From: Candidatus Frankia alpina
GTDB lineage: Bacteria; Actinomycetota; Actinomycetes; Frankiales; Frankiaceae
Assembly: GCF_902806485.1 (NCBI RefSeq)
Contig: NZ_CADCWT010000013.1
Location: 1 to 44,026 of the forward strand
Length of the DNA: 44,026 nucleotides
Direction of reading: 5' to 3'
Shown here: one piece after another, positions 8,988 through 17,540 of the stretch
Position numbering within the stretch: the first letter of the stretch is position 1
Layout: each line of letters begins with the position of its first letter
Position numbers and translations under genes: made by a program
Notes under the pieces: model-generated
Seen by the model: only the letters and a program-made list of their open reading frames with translations
Told to the model about the DNA's origin: nothing
The model's database searches: none

Positions 8988-9104
8988 AACCGGGACTGGG
9001 ACTGGGACTGGGCAGAATCCACTCCAGTCCGACCCGGTGAATTAAAGATCAGCCTGCTGCACCGCCCGAGCGGGCGTGTGTCAGACCGCTGAAGGAGATG
9101 CCCC

Positions 9105-9375
9105 GTGACTCTTCTGGACCCGACCCGGACCCGGACCTACAGCGAGGTCTACTCCGCTGTCAGCCGGGACACGGACAGGTTCATCGCATCGACGCGGGGA
9201 TCAGCGGGTTGCGCCGGCTATTCGACAGGCCACCGGCGGAACTGGAGACTGCCTGTACCTGAACGTCTACACCCCGCCGGACGCGACCGCCAAGCGCAAC
9301 CTGCCGGTCATGGTCTACATCCCAGGCGGGGCGTTCGGCAGAACATCCGAACCTCGCTCGCGATCATCCCCTAGG
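9105..9375 (+). pseudogene. Type B carboxylesterase, N-terminal remnant
   Basis: A frame starting at GTG 9105 behind a good GAAGGAG site reads TLLDPTRTRTYSEVYSAVSR. After a frameshift, a second frame reads GDCLYLNVYTPPDATAKRNL and then PVMVYIPGGAFGR, which is the hallmark N-terminal strand and oxyanion-hole region of type B carboxylesterases (EDCLYLNVYTP...HGGAF). The roughly 400 residues carrying the catalytic Ser, Glu and His are missing, so this is a remnant. Confidence 0.65.
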
Positions 9376-9613
9376 CACGCTCCGCGTACCGCTCCCGCCA
9401 CCGATCCAAAATCACGCCCCGTGATACCACCCTGCCCCGCGTCGGATGACGCTGTCAGTGCCCGGTGTCGGCGGACGCTCACGAGCACCGGCGACCTCGT
9501 CCGCGATGACATCGGATCCAGAAGTGCCCCTCTCCGGCCGCGAGGACCCCGAGGTCCTCAGCGCCAACCCCACACAACCCCGACCATGCGGAGCCCCACG
9601 CACTCACCCCCCT

Positions 9614-9699
9614 CCTTCTGTGGTGTCGCATAATGCTTCACCCTCTCCCTTCTATGGTGCGGCAGGTGCCGGAACCCCCTCCCCCCTGTGGTGCCGACA
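9614..9699. repeat. Three direct repeats with exact 34-bp spacing upstream of the ATPase gene
   Basis: CCTTCTGTGGTGTCGCA (9614), CCTTCTATGGTGCGGCA (9648) and CCCCCTGTGGTGCCGACA (9682) have their RTGGTG cores exactly 34 bp apart. The last core is 26 bp before the ATG of the ATPase. The 9376-9713 gap contains no other feature I can support. The spacing may reflect an operator array or a decayed 34-bp tandem repeat. Confidence 0.5.
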
Positions 9700-9713
9700 G
9701 CTAGTCTCGGCCG

Positions 9714-10276
9714 ATGCGAGACGACGAACTGCGCCGCATCCTCGCCGACGCGAACCCCTGGTGGGCAAGTGCGGCAGCCGGCACGGACCCCACGGCGTGG
9801 ACCGGCGCCCACCGCACTCTGCGCGACCGGGCCGGCCACGATCTCGGCTACCGGTCACGCGTCCTCGACGACATCGCTCACGGCCCGCCTGACGGCACCC
9901 TGACCGTGCTCACCGGGCCGCGACGGGCTGGCAAGACGGTCGTGGCCCTGGACACCGCCGCGCATCTGTGCGCCCACCCCGAGGTGGACCCACGGCAGGT
10001 GATCTACGTGTCCTGCGATGGCATGGCCGCTCGCGACCTGCGGCGGCTGATCACGCTGGGCCGCGCTCTCGCTCGCTCCGTCGACGCACCTGCCCACCGG
10101 CGACGGGTGTGGCTGCTCGATGAGATTTCCGGAATCACGGGCTGGAGCAGTGTGCTGAAGGCCGCCGCATCGCAGCCAAGTACGGCCACGGCATCCTCGC
10201 CACCAAATCCATCCTCGACCTCGACCACCCAGTCTGGGCCGTCCCTGCGCCCTTGGTCGCCAGCCTCCTTGGCTGA
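9714..10276 (+). pseudogene. AAA-type ATPase (DUF4143-like family), internally deleted
   Basis: The N-terminal 150 or so residues are intact-looking: NPWW near the start, Walker A GPRRAGKTVV, VIYVSCDGM, and Walker B VWLLDEIS. After GWSSVLKAA the frame becomes nonsense, while another frame reads RIAAKYGHGILATKSILDLD then HPVWAVPAPLVASLLG and a stop at 10274-10276, which looks like the true C-terminus. Proteins of this architecture are usually above 400 residues, so the middle has been lost with a frame change. The original role is unknown; many relatives are found with mobile or toxin-antitoxin genes. Confidence 0.65.
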
Positions 10277-10357
10277 GGCCGGCTGGGTACTTCAGCCGGC
10301 CACTGAAGCCTCGCTGCGAAGCGACTTCGCCGGTAGCCGGTGAGGGACGTGCGCCGT

Positions 10358-11268
10358 TCAGTCGGACTGGTCTTCGAGGATCTGGAGTGCGGCGTGGGCG
10401 GCTGACGAATCAAGGCGCCCGGAGGCGGCCAGCCGGCGTAGGCGAAGGGCGGTGCGGGGTTCTTCCGCGGCCAGGCGGCGTAGGAAGGGCGTGGCGTCGT
10501 GCAGCCTGCCGGCCCTGGTGAGTGCGAGCGCGGCGGCGCCCACGGCGGTCAGGTCGTCGGGTGTGATCGCCAGCGCAGCCTCGATGTGGGCCAGGTCCTC
10601 ATAGAGCCCGTCTGGGTTCATGGCGTGGAGGAGATGCTGGAAGGACCGGTGCAGCTCCCACAGCCTGCGTAGCTCTCCGACCGGGTCGCGGGCGTCGTCG
10701 ACACGCAGATCGACCTCGCCGCTGACCGGACGCCCGCTTTGCGTCTCGCCCGACGACATGGCCGGGTCAACGACCCGCAGCGTGACGGACTGGCGGCCGC
10801 GTAGATCGCCGCCCATCTCGTCCGCCGCCAGTGCGGCGACCAACCGCGCGGGGAACGGCTGCGCCGACGAGGCGTCGTAGACCGCGATGGTGCGCCTGGC
10901 GACTTCGGGATGTTCCATGAGGTTTGCCGCGACGCAGACGTTCTTGCGCCGGGCGGCGCTGACCTCGGCTTCTACCCGCGGCCCTGACACGACCGCGGCC
11001 CCGCCGTCGGCTGCCACGATCCCAAGCTGGGCTGCATCTGCCCCGGGCAACCTGCCTATCATGGCGGCCACGTCGTCCGCTGACAGACCCGCATGTAACG
11101 CGTCGAGCCCAGTTCCCCCCATCGCCGCGGCGCCCCCGCCTGCACCGCCACAGCGCCCACTCCTGGACGCAGGTGAGGGACTCCCGCGCCCACGGCAAGG
11201 ACGCGGCTCGCGGTCGCGACTCCCAGCCGCCCGGTCTCGGGGTCACGCGCCACGATCGAGACCGTCAC
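10358..11268 (-). pseudogene. DUF1028 family protein with one frameshift
   Basis: The N-terminus MTVSIVARDPETGRLGVATA followed by SRVLAVGAGVPHL and VGAVAVQAG is the DUF1028 signature (Ntn-hydrolase-like fold, function not established). It is read from GTG 11268. The rest (GLDALHAGLSADDVAAMIGR, AQLGIVAADGGAAVVSG, NLMEHPEVARRTIAVYDAS, then a helical C-terminal extension) is one frame away; a single base is missing in the GC run near 11130. Repairing that base gives a continuous protein of about 303 residues. The C-terminal extension (ALAITPDDLTAVGAAALALT, RLAAEEPRTALRLRRLA) looks TPR-like. This may be a sequencing error rather than true inactivation. Confidence 0.7.
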
Positions 11269-11334
11269 CTGTACGACCCTAACGGTCGATGCCGCAATGC
11301 CTCTGCGGGGCGTAGACTGCGCCCGAGTTATATG

Positions 11335-11352
11335 CTCGACCCGCGAGTCGAG
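11335..11352. promoter_or_regulatory. Operator dyad of the island regulon (upstream of DUF35-thiolase)
   Basis: CTCGACCCGCGAGTCGAG is a near-perfect palindrome (two mismatching bases) 29 bp upstream of ATG 11382. It matches the 16-bp dyad TCRACTCRYGRGTYGA that overlaps the -35 boxes at 15748, 18272, 28486, 28613 and 31773. I could not assign a clear -35/-10 pair here, although TATGCT lies directly before it. Confidence 0.55.
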
Positions 11353-11381
11353 AAAAAGTTGCCGGGCGGTTGGGGGTCAGG

Positions 11382-11840
11382 ATGGCTCGGATCAATCACG
11401 ACACCGTGGAGCTGTGGCAGGGGTGGCAGCGGCGGGAACTGCGCGTCGACCGGTGCAAGGACTGCGGCACCTGGGTCTTCCCGCCGCGGCCGTTCTGCCC
11501 CGGCTGCTGGTCGGACGCCCTGGTGGGGACCACGCTCGGTGGGTCGGGACGGCTGGTGTCGTACTCCCTGCCCCGCGTCGCGCCCGCGTCGCCGCCGGTG
11601 GTCAGCGGGGTCGTGGCACTGGCGGAGGCGCCGGGCGTCCGGCTGCTGGCCCGCATCGTGGGGATCGAGCCGGAGCGGGTCACGCTCGGGATGCCGCTGG
11701 CGCTCGGCTGGTGGGAGGACGCCGGCGGCGTGTATCCGCAGTTCGGGCCGGTCGACGCCGACCCGGCCCGGCCCCCCGGCGCTGCGGACGGCGTCGAGGG
11801 TGGCGCCGCGGACGGCGGTACGGGGGAGGCGGGGGCATGA
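11382..11840 (+). CDS. DUF35 OB-fold, zinc-ribbon acyl-CoA-associated protein
   Basis: A protein of 152 residues with an N-terminal rubredoxin-like zinc ribbon (CKDCGTWVFPPRPFCPGCW, four cysteines at about residues 24-43) followed by an OB-fold (LVSYSLPRV, PPVVSGVVALAEAPGVRLLA). Members of this family form complexes with thiolase-like or MaoC-like enzymes in acyl-CoA degradation, for example beside SCP2-type thiolases. The start is ATG 11382; its stop overlaps the ATG of the thiolase (ATGA), so the two are translationally coupled and probably form a complex. The last 25 residues are a Gly/Ala-rich tail. An operator dyad lies 29 bp upstream. Confidence 0.88.
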   Translation: MARINHDTVELWQGWQRRELRVDRCKDCGTWVFPPRPFCPGCWSDALVGTTLGGSGRLVSYSLPRVAPASPPVVSGVVALAEAPGVRLLARIVGIEPERVTLGMPLALGWWEDAGGVYPQFGPVDADPARPPGAADGVEGGAADGGTGEAGA

Positions 11841-13003
11841 GCGAGCGGGAACGGGCCGCGATCGTGGGGATCGGGTGGTCGGAGCTGGCGCGGGACAGTG
11901 GCGTGGGGCCGGGCAGCCTCGTCGCCCGAGCCGCCCGGGCGGCGGTCCTCGACAGCGGGATCGCGCGGGACGCCATCGACGGGGTCGTCGGCGTCTACGG
12001 CACGGACTCGCCGACGCTGTGGCCCGGGTACGTCGTCGACGCGCTGGGATTACCCGACGTCCGCTGGTGGGACACGGCGCAGCCGCCGTCGGTCACGGCG
12101 CAGCCGCCGTCGGTCACGGCGCTGTCGACGGCGGCGAACGCGGTGCTGACCGGCAACTGCGACTACGCGCTGTGCTACCACGGCAAGTACCGGTGGGCGA
12201 ACACCTCGGTCGTCGGCCGCGGTGACCCGCTGGGCCAGGCCCCGGCGCACGAGTTCGACCCCGGCCTTGACCATGCGCTGGTCGAACACGGCGGTTCGAT
12301 GCTGTGGGCCGCGCGGGTCATGCGCGAGCACATGACGCTGCACGACAGTACCCGGGAGGACTTCGCCCGGATCTCCGTCAACAACAGGACGAACGCCGCC
12401 CGCAACCCCCGGGCGGTCTTCCGCGCCCCGATGGTCGACGATCCCATGTGCCTGCTCGACATGGACGCGCCGATCGACGGCGCGCTCGCCGTCGTGGTCA
12501 CCACCGAGCGCCGCGCCCGCGACCTGCCGCACCCGCCCGTGCTCGTCGAGGCGTTCGGCAGCGCGCTGCCGGCGCGCAACGACGGGCTGCTGTGGCCCGA
12601 GGCGGACGGGATCGCCGCCCGCCGGGCCGTCGGCAACCTGTTCGCCCGCAGCGACCTGACCCCCGCCGACGTCGACCTCGCCTACCCGTACGGCGGGTTC
12701 ACGATCCTCGCCATGCTGTGGCTGGAGGCCCTGTACACCGGGCCAGGGGAGGGCCCGGCGCTGCTGCGCGAGTCGTGGTCCGACGGTGAGCAGCGGCTGC
12801 GGCTGTTCGGTCGGGTACCGGTGTGCACTCACGGGGGCAACCTGAGCGAGGGCCGCGCCACGCAGGGGTTCGGCTCCGTGATCGAGGCGGTGCAGCAGCT
12901 ATGCGGCGACGCGGGGGAGCGCCAGGTCGACGCCGCCCGCAGCGCCGTGATCACCGGGGGCATGGCGGGCACGAACCGCTCGACGATCCTCGTCGTCGGC
13001 TGA
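11837..13003 (+). CDS. Thiolase-like protein (SCP2/lipid-transfer type)
   Basis: Non-classical thiolase of 388 residues, partner of the DUF35 protein whose stop it overlaps. Seen: AAIVGIGWSELARDSG, VARAARAAVLDSGIARDAID, AANAVLTGNCDYALCYHGKY, LAYPYGGFTILAMLWLEALY, and the C-terminal VCTHGGNLSEGRATQGFG, typical of SCPx/Ltp-like thiolases that cleave or bind 3-oxo- or hydroxyacyl-CoA. A 21-bp exact tandem duplication at 12074-12115 gives TAQPPSVTAQPPSV just before TALSTAANAV, near the position where classical thiolases have their nucleophile. Whether the enzyme tolerates it is unknown. Retro-aldolase activity is an alternative. Confidence 0.85.
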   Translation: MSERERAAIVGIGWSELARDSGVGPGSLVARAARAAVLDSGIARDAIDGVVGVYGTDSPTLWPGYVVDALGLPDVRWWDTAQPPSVTAQPPSVTALSTAANAVLTGNCDYALCYHGKYRWANTSVVGRGDPLGQAPAHEFDPGLDHALVEHGGSMLWAARVMREHMTLHDSTREDFARISVNNRTNAARNPRAVFRAPMVDDPMCLLDMDAPIDGALAVVVTTERRARDLPHPPVLVEAFGSALPARNDGLLWPEADGIAARRAVGNLFARSDLTPADVDLAYPYGGFTILAMLWLEALYTGPGEGPALLRESWSDGEQRLRLFGRVPVCTHGGNLSEGRATQGFGSVIEAVQQLCGDAGERQVDAARSAVITGGMAGTNRSTILVVG

Positions 13004-13031
13004 GCGCCGAGCCGCGACCCGACGGCCCGGG

Positions 13032-13821
13032 TCAGGTCGGGAGGTGCCGGCTCGGGAGCGGGGCGCCGCCGCCGTCGACGACGAGCGTCTGGCCAGTGAG
13101 GTAGGACGCCGCGTCGGAGCACAGGAACAGCACGACGGTCGCGATCTCGTCGGCGCTCGCCCAGCGCCGCAGCGGGATGCCGGCCGCCGTCGCCCGGCGA
13201 AACCGCTGGTAGCCCTCGTCGCCGAGGGCCGTTACCAGCGGCTGCCAGATGTCGGTGTCGACGAAGCCGGGCGCGACGGCGTTGACCCGCACCCCCCGAT
13301 CGCCCCAGGCGGTGGCCAGATTCTGGGTCAGGGTGTTCAACCCGCCCTTCGTCGCCGCGTAGACGGCCTGTTCGACGTCCCCGCCATACGCCGCCGCCGA
13401 CGACATCGTGACCACGCATCCCCGCTGGCGTAGCAGGGACGGCGCGAGCCATGAGGTCAGCAGAATGACGTTGCGAAGGTTGAGGTTGAGCTGCAGGCCC
13501 AGCGGCTTCGCGGTGATGGCCTCCGGCGGTTGGTGCCAGCCGAGCCCGGCGTTGTTCACCAGGATGTCGACGTCGCCGAGCTCCGCCAGGGCCTGGTCGG
13601 CCACCCGCCGCACGTCGGCCTCGACGGTGAGATCGGCGCTGATCGTGACGGGCTTGTTGGCGAGCTGGTCGGCGACGGCGGCCAGGCCCGCGCCGCCGCG
13701 GGCGACGACGGCGACCCGCGCGCCCGCGGCGTCGAGGGCGCGCGCAGGCCGCGCCGATGCCTCGGCTGGCGCCGGTGATCACGGCGGCGCGGCCGGACAG
13801 ATCAAAGGTGAGACCGGGCAT
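13032..13821 (-). pseudogene. Short-chain dehydrogenase/reductase with a GC-dinucleotide frameshift
   Basis: NAD(P)-dependent SDR. The N-terminal MPGLTFDLSGRAAVITGASR followed by GIGAACA is in one frame. From ALDAAGARVAVVARGG onward (LVNNAGLGWHQPP, SSAAAYGGDVEQAVYAATKG with the YxxxK catalytic pair, VNAVAPGFVDTDIW, SYLTGQTLVVDGGGA) it is in another. The shift sits in a GCGCGCGC run near 13740 and is explained by loss of one GC dinucleotide, which would restore CARALDAAG. I prefer ATG 13821, with AGGAG six bases upstream, over ATG 13824. Apart from the shift it is a normal length of about 263 residues. Confidence 0.8.
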
Positions 13822-13941
13822 CATGCGCTCCTGGGAATCGTGCGGGTGATGATCGTCCGGTTGGGGATCGGGCTGCGTCGGAATCGGGCTGCGCGGGGTC
13901 GGCAGGCGGCTCGGGGACTCGCCGGGTCGGCGACGAGGCGG

Positions 13942-14712
13942 CTACGTCCAGCCGGCCGTGGCTCCCTGAATCATCGTGAACGGCCCGACGGGCCAGCGGA
14001 AGCAGTCGACCAGCAACTGGTCGACGTCGCGTTCGGTGCTGACCCCCTCGGCGACGATCCGGCGCGCCTCGGCCACCGCCGCCCAGTAGACCCGGTTGGC
14101 GACGTAGCCCCAGGCCATCGGGGCGTCGCGCACGATGATCGGGTTCTTGCCCAGCCCGTGGGCGAGCCGGGTCACCGTCTCGACGGCGTCCGGGTCGGTG
14201 TGCTCGGTCACGACGATCTCGGCGAAGCGCATGATCTGCGCGGGCGACGACCAGTGCCAGCCGAGGACCCGGGTGGGCCGGTCGGTCGTCGCGGCCAGCG
14301 CCCCGACCGGGAAGCCGCTGGAGTTGGTGGCGAGGACCGCGCTGGCGGCGGCGGCCCGGTCGAGCTCGCGGAACACCCGGACCTTCAGCGCGAGGTCCTC
14401 CGGCACGGCCTCGATGACCACCGTCGCGCCGGCGACGGCCGACAGCTCGGACTCCCAGGCGATCCTCGTAGCGACCCGGTCGACGTCGGCGGCGGCCAGC
14501 TTCCCGCGCTCGACGGCGGCCCGCAGTCCGAAGCGGCCCTCGACGAGCTGGCGGCGGGCGCGCTCGCGGGCCGCGGCGCTGGTGTCGACGCAGACCACCG
14601 CGCCGCCGGCCACCGCCACCGCCTGCGCGATCCCCGAGCCGATCACCCCCGCGCCGATCACCCCCACGGTCCCCACGGCACCGACGCCGGCCGGGTTGTC
14701 GCCGGCGGTCAT
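13942..14712 (-). CDS. 3-hydroxyacyl-CoA dehydrogenase
   Basis: NAD-dependent 3-hydroxyacyl-CoA dehydrogenase of 256 residues oxidising a 3-hydroxyacyl-CoA to the 3-oxo form. Rossmann motif GVIGAGVIGSGIAQAVAVAG at about residues 18-37, VVIEAVPEDLALK, ATNSSGFPVG, the HWSSPAQIMRFAEIV region (catalytic His context), and KNPIIVRDAPMAWGYVANRV leading into the C-terminal dimerisation domain. It is somewhat shorter than the usual 280-290 residues, so the C-terminus may be trimmed. The ATG at 14712 overlaps the stop of the upstream cupin-like gene (ATGA), so the two are co-translated. Confidence 0.85.
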   Translation of the reverse strand: MTAGDNPAGVGAVGTVGVIGAGVIGSGIAQAVAVAGGAVVCVDTSAAARERARRQLVEGRFGLRAAVERGKLAAADVDRVATRIAWESELSAVAGATVVIEAVPEDLALKVRVFRELDRAAAASAVLATNSSGFPVGALAATTDRPTRVLGWHWSSPAQIMRFAEIVVTEHTDPDAVETVTRLAHGLGKNPIIVRDAPMAWGYVANRVYWAAVAEARRIVAEGVSTERDVDQLLVDCFRWPVGPFTMIQGATAGWT

Positions 14713-15719
14713 GCGGCGGTCGCCAGTCGGGAGGTCAGCGCCGCCACCTCGGCGCCCGTCTCCGCCAACGGCCCCTCGGCCGGTCCGGCCGCGCCGACCG
14801 GCGGCCACGCCCGTCGGTCGGCGACGATCCACAGCTCCTTCGACCCGCTCGGGCCGGGGCGCGACTCCCCGTGCCAGGTGCCCTCCTGCTGGAGCCGGAA
14901 GCCGAGTCGGCCGAGCTCGACCCCGCTCGGCCGGCCGGTGAACCGGCTCGTCCGGCTGTCGGGCCCGTCCGCCGAGCCGTCGGGCCCGTCCGGCTCGCCG
15001 ATCCGGCAGGATCCCTCGACCACGAGTCGGACCAGGTCGGTGCCGAGCCGGAAGGCGGGCAGCGCGGCGGCGCCCGGCGGCCGGTCCCAGCACAGCAGGA
15101 GCACCCCGGACTCCCGGTGCCCCAACGCGACGGCGGCCAGCCGGCTGCCGTCGCAGAGCATCGACCAGCCCGTCGTGTCGGTGAAGCCGGCGTCGACGTG
15201 GTTCGGGCGCAGGGCGGCGCCGAAGCTGTTGACGATGGCGTGCGGGACGTCGGCGTCGCGGGGGAGCATCGCCACCCCCTCGAGGCTGACGTCGTCGGCG
15301 AGGGCGGTGTCGGCGAGCCGTTGGAGCTGCGCGTCGGTCAGGTAGGGCTTGAGTCCGCGCCGGTCGGCCATCAGCAGGAGCTGGTTGGTGCCGACCTCGT
15401 CGGTCCAGTACTCCGGTCCGTAGAAGGCGTCGGCCTGCTGGAGGCGGAACTCGCCGTGGGCGTAGCTGGTGCCGCCCACCCGGATCGGTTCGCCCAGGGC
15501 CATCCGGAAGCTGTCGCTCTTGTGCAGGTGCACGGGGGCCTTGCGGGGAAAGATTCGGCCCTCGATGGACATCGCGACGACGGGGCCTGCGCCTGGGTCA
15601 CCCATCCGCAGGATGGCCCCGCTGAGCAGGCCGTCGTCGGGTACCGGACGGCGGATGTCCCGGATGACGCCGTCGACGTGGCCGTTGTGCCAGGTCGCGG
15701 ATCCGAGAAGAGTGATCAT
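14709..15719 (-). CDS. Conserved hypothetical, cupin-like
   Basis: A 336-residue protein I cannot assign. Residues 55-100 (PRKAPVHLHKSDSFRMALGE, YAHGEFRLQQADAFYGP, TNQLLLMADRRG) look like a cupin beta-barrel with candidate metal ligands HLHKSDSFR and H of AHGEF. A second similar block near the C-terminus (RLGFRLQQEGTWHGESRPGP, KELWIVADRRAW) suggests a bicupin. A Gly/Asp/Ser-rich linker lies at about residues 243-260. It is translationally coupled to the 3-hydroxyacyl-CoA dehydrogenase and transcribed divergently from the acyl-CoA synthetase. The context suggests a ring-modifying or isomerising step, but that is speculation. Confidence 0.7.
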   Translation of the reverse strand: MITLLGSATWHNGHVDGVIRDIRRPVPDDGLLSGAILRMGDPGAGPVVAMSIEGRIFPRKAPVHLHKSDSFRMALGEPIRVGGTSYAHGEFRLQQADAFYGPEYWTDEVGTNQLLLMADRRGLKPYLTDAQLQRLADTALADDVSLEGVAMLPRDADVPHAIVNSFGAALRPNHVDAGFTDTTGWSMLCDGSRLAAVALGHRESGVLLLCWDRPPGAAALPAFRLGTDLVRLVVEGSCRIGEPDGPDGSADGPDSRTSRFTGRPSGVELGRLGFRLQQEGTWHGESRPGPSGSKELWIVADRRAWPPVGAAGPAEGPLAETGAEVAALTSRLATAA

Positions 15720-15747
15720 GAGGGACCCCCAGGGGATGTATGTTTCT

Positions 15748-15789
15748 TCGACTCGTGGGTTGACAATAATACGGCGGGGCTCCTACGGT
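15748..15789 (+). promoter_or_regulatory. Promoter with overlapping operator, acyl-CoA synthetase
   Basis: Operator dyad TCGACTCGTGGGTTGA at 15748-15763 overlaps the -35 box TTGACA (15760-15765). After an 18-bp spacer comes TACGGT (15784-15789). A transcript would start near 15796, giving a leader of about 28 nt with GAGGGA before ATG 15824. Architecture is shared with five other promoters in this window. Confidence 0.7.
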
Positions 15790-15823
15790 CTGCGGGTCGC
15801 CGCCGCGAGGATCGAGGGATGAC

Positions 15824-17462
15824 ATGCCGATCAGTTCCATCGCCGACCTGATTCGCACCCATGGCGCCGGGCGCGGCGGCCAGCCCGCGCTCACCGCCGA
15901 CGGCTGCACCGTCACCTTCGCCCAGCTCGACGCCCGCTCGAACCAGGTGGCCCAGGCTCTCGCCGGCGAGGGGGTCGGCGCCGGCGACCGGGTCGCCTGC
16001 CTCGACACCAACGCCGCGCAGTACTACGAGCTGCTCTTCGGCGGGGCGAAGCTGGGGGCGGTGAACGTCGCGGTGAGCTGGCGGCTGGCGCCGGCCGAGA
16101 TCGCCACGATCATCGCCGACGCGCAGGCCCGGGTCCTCGTCGTCGGCGCGGCGTTCGCGGCGAGCGTCGAGGCGGTCGAGGCCGACCTGCCTGGCGTCAA
16201 GAAGATCATCGTGGTCGGCGGCTCGACCCGCCACCAGGACTACGACGAGTGGATCGCCGCCGCGCCCGCGCTCGATCCCGGAGTCTGTGCGAAGCCCAAC
16301 GACGTGCGGATCCAGCTTTACACCTCGGGCACCACCGGCCTGCCGAAGGGCGTGATGCTGACCGAGCACAACCTGCTGTCGCTGCTGCGGATGGGCGGGG
16401 AGACGCTCGACCTCGGGCCCGACACCGTGAACCTGGTCGCCATGCCGCTGTTCCACATCTCCGGCAGCGGCTACTCGCTCAGTGGCTTCCACGCGGGCTG
16501 CCACACGGTGCTGCTGCGCGAGGCCCACCCCGACGCGATCCTGCGCTCGGTGGTCGAGCACGGGGTGACGAACCTGTTCGCGGTGCCCGCCGTGCTGCGC
16601 ACGATGCTCGGCGTGCCGGGCATCGCCGACCTGGACCTGTCGTCGTTGCGCACGATCACCTACGGCGCCTCGCCGATCTCGCTGGACGTGCTGGTCCGGG
16701 CGATCACGACGTTCCGTTGCGACTTCGTGCAGGTCTACGGGCTGAGCGAGACCGCGGGCACCGTGACCATGCTGACGCCGGAGGATCATCGCCGGGCCCT
16801 CGAGGCCGCCGGGACGGGGGCGGCCGGGACGGTGGGCGCGAGCGGGACGGTGGGCGCGAGCGGGATGGCGGGGCGGCCGGGATGGCGGGGGCGACGGGGC
16901 GGTTACGCTCGGCGGGGCGAGCGGTGCCCGGGTGCGCATCGTCCCGCCGCACACCGGGGCCGACGCCGCCGCCGGGGAGGTGGGCGAGATCTGGATCTGT
17001 TCGCCGCAGAACACCCCCGGCTACTGGCGCAACCCCCGCGAGACCGCGGTGCTGCTCGAGGACGGCTGGCTGCGCACCGGGGACGCCGGCTACCTCGACC
17101 CCGAGGGCTACCTGTTCATCCACGACCGGGTCAAGGGCATGATCATCACCGGGGCGGAGAATGTCTACCCGGCCGAGGTCGAGAACGTCCTGATGTCCCA
17201 TCCCGACATCGCCGACGTCGCGGTGATCGGGGTGCCGAGCGAGCGCTGGGGTGAGACGGTCAAGGCCGTCGTCGTCGCCGAGGCGGGCCGGACCCCGACG
17301 ACCGCCGTCGTCGTGTCCTTCGCCCGCGCCCGGCTGGCCGCCTACAAGTGCCCGACCTCGATCGACCTGGTCGAGGCGCTGCCTCGCAACGCCGCGGGGA
17401 AGGTGCTCAAGCGTGAGCTGCGCGACCCTTACTGGTCCGGACGCGGGCGGTCCGTAAGCTAG
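15824..17462 (+). pseudogene. Acyl-CoA synthetase (AMP-forming), frameshifted in a tandem-repeat region
   Basis: Fatty-acid or aromatic-acid CoA ligase of the FadD type; activates the acid via acyl-AMP. The N-terminal domain has YTSGTTGLPKGVMLTEHNLL (P-loop), MPLFHISGSGYSLSGFH, TYGASPISLDVL and YGLSETAGTVTML. The C-terminal domain has TPGYWRNPRETA, DGWLRTGDAGYLDPEGYLFI (catalytic Asp), DRVKGMIITGAENVYPAEVE and the acylation lysine in LPRNAAGKVLKREL. Between them, about 16820-16940, an 18-bp repeat encoding GTVGAS and related G-rich units has expanded and two indels put GRLRSAGRAVPG and VRIVPPHTGAD in different frames. As written, translation would not join the two domains. The start ATG 15824 has GAGGGA upstream. 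Confidence 0.82.
16829..16864 (+). repeat. 18-bp tandem duplication in acyl-CoA synthetase
   Basis: GGGACGGTGGGCGCGAGC occurs twice in direct succession, with degenerate related units on both sides (CGGCCGGGAYGG). It lies exactly where the reading frame is lost. Confidence 0.7.
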
Positions 17463-17540
17463 ATTTCGCCGATCACAATCTACCTGCTGGTCGGATGGTC
17501 GATATCGTCTCGGGGCGTGCGGAGCCCTGCGGAGGAACGC

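Larger units (their letters stand above)
8380..9051. mobile_element. Non-coding element with perfect 11-bp terminal inverted repeats (MITE-like)
   Basis: TGATCTTTAAT at 8380-8390 and its exact reverse complement ATTAAAGATCA at 9041-9051 enclose 672 bp with no convincing gene. These A/T-rich ends stand out in the GC-rich surroundings. Inside are a G/C-rich run of GGTCCGGGTC-like units (about 8615-8700), three GGGACT units near 8992-9010, two copies of a GATCAAGGTGTTCCGCGG motif (8543 and 8964) and a segment related to 26829-27120. The left end supplies the stop codon of the SpoIIE gene. No obvious target-site duplication is seen, so transposition is inferred from structure only. Confidence 0.5.

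Noticed and set aside
9614..9699. Possible degenerate CRISPR repeats
   Set aside because: Only three imperfect short cores are present, there are no cas genes, and the 34-bp period is better explained as an operator array or decayed tandem repeat.
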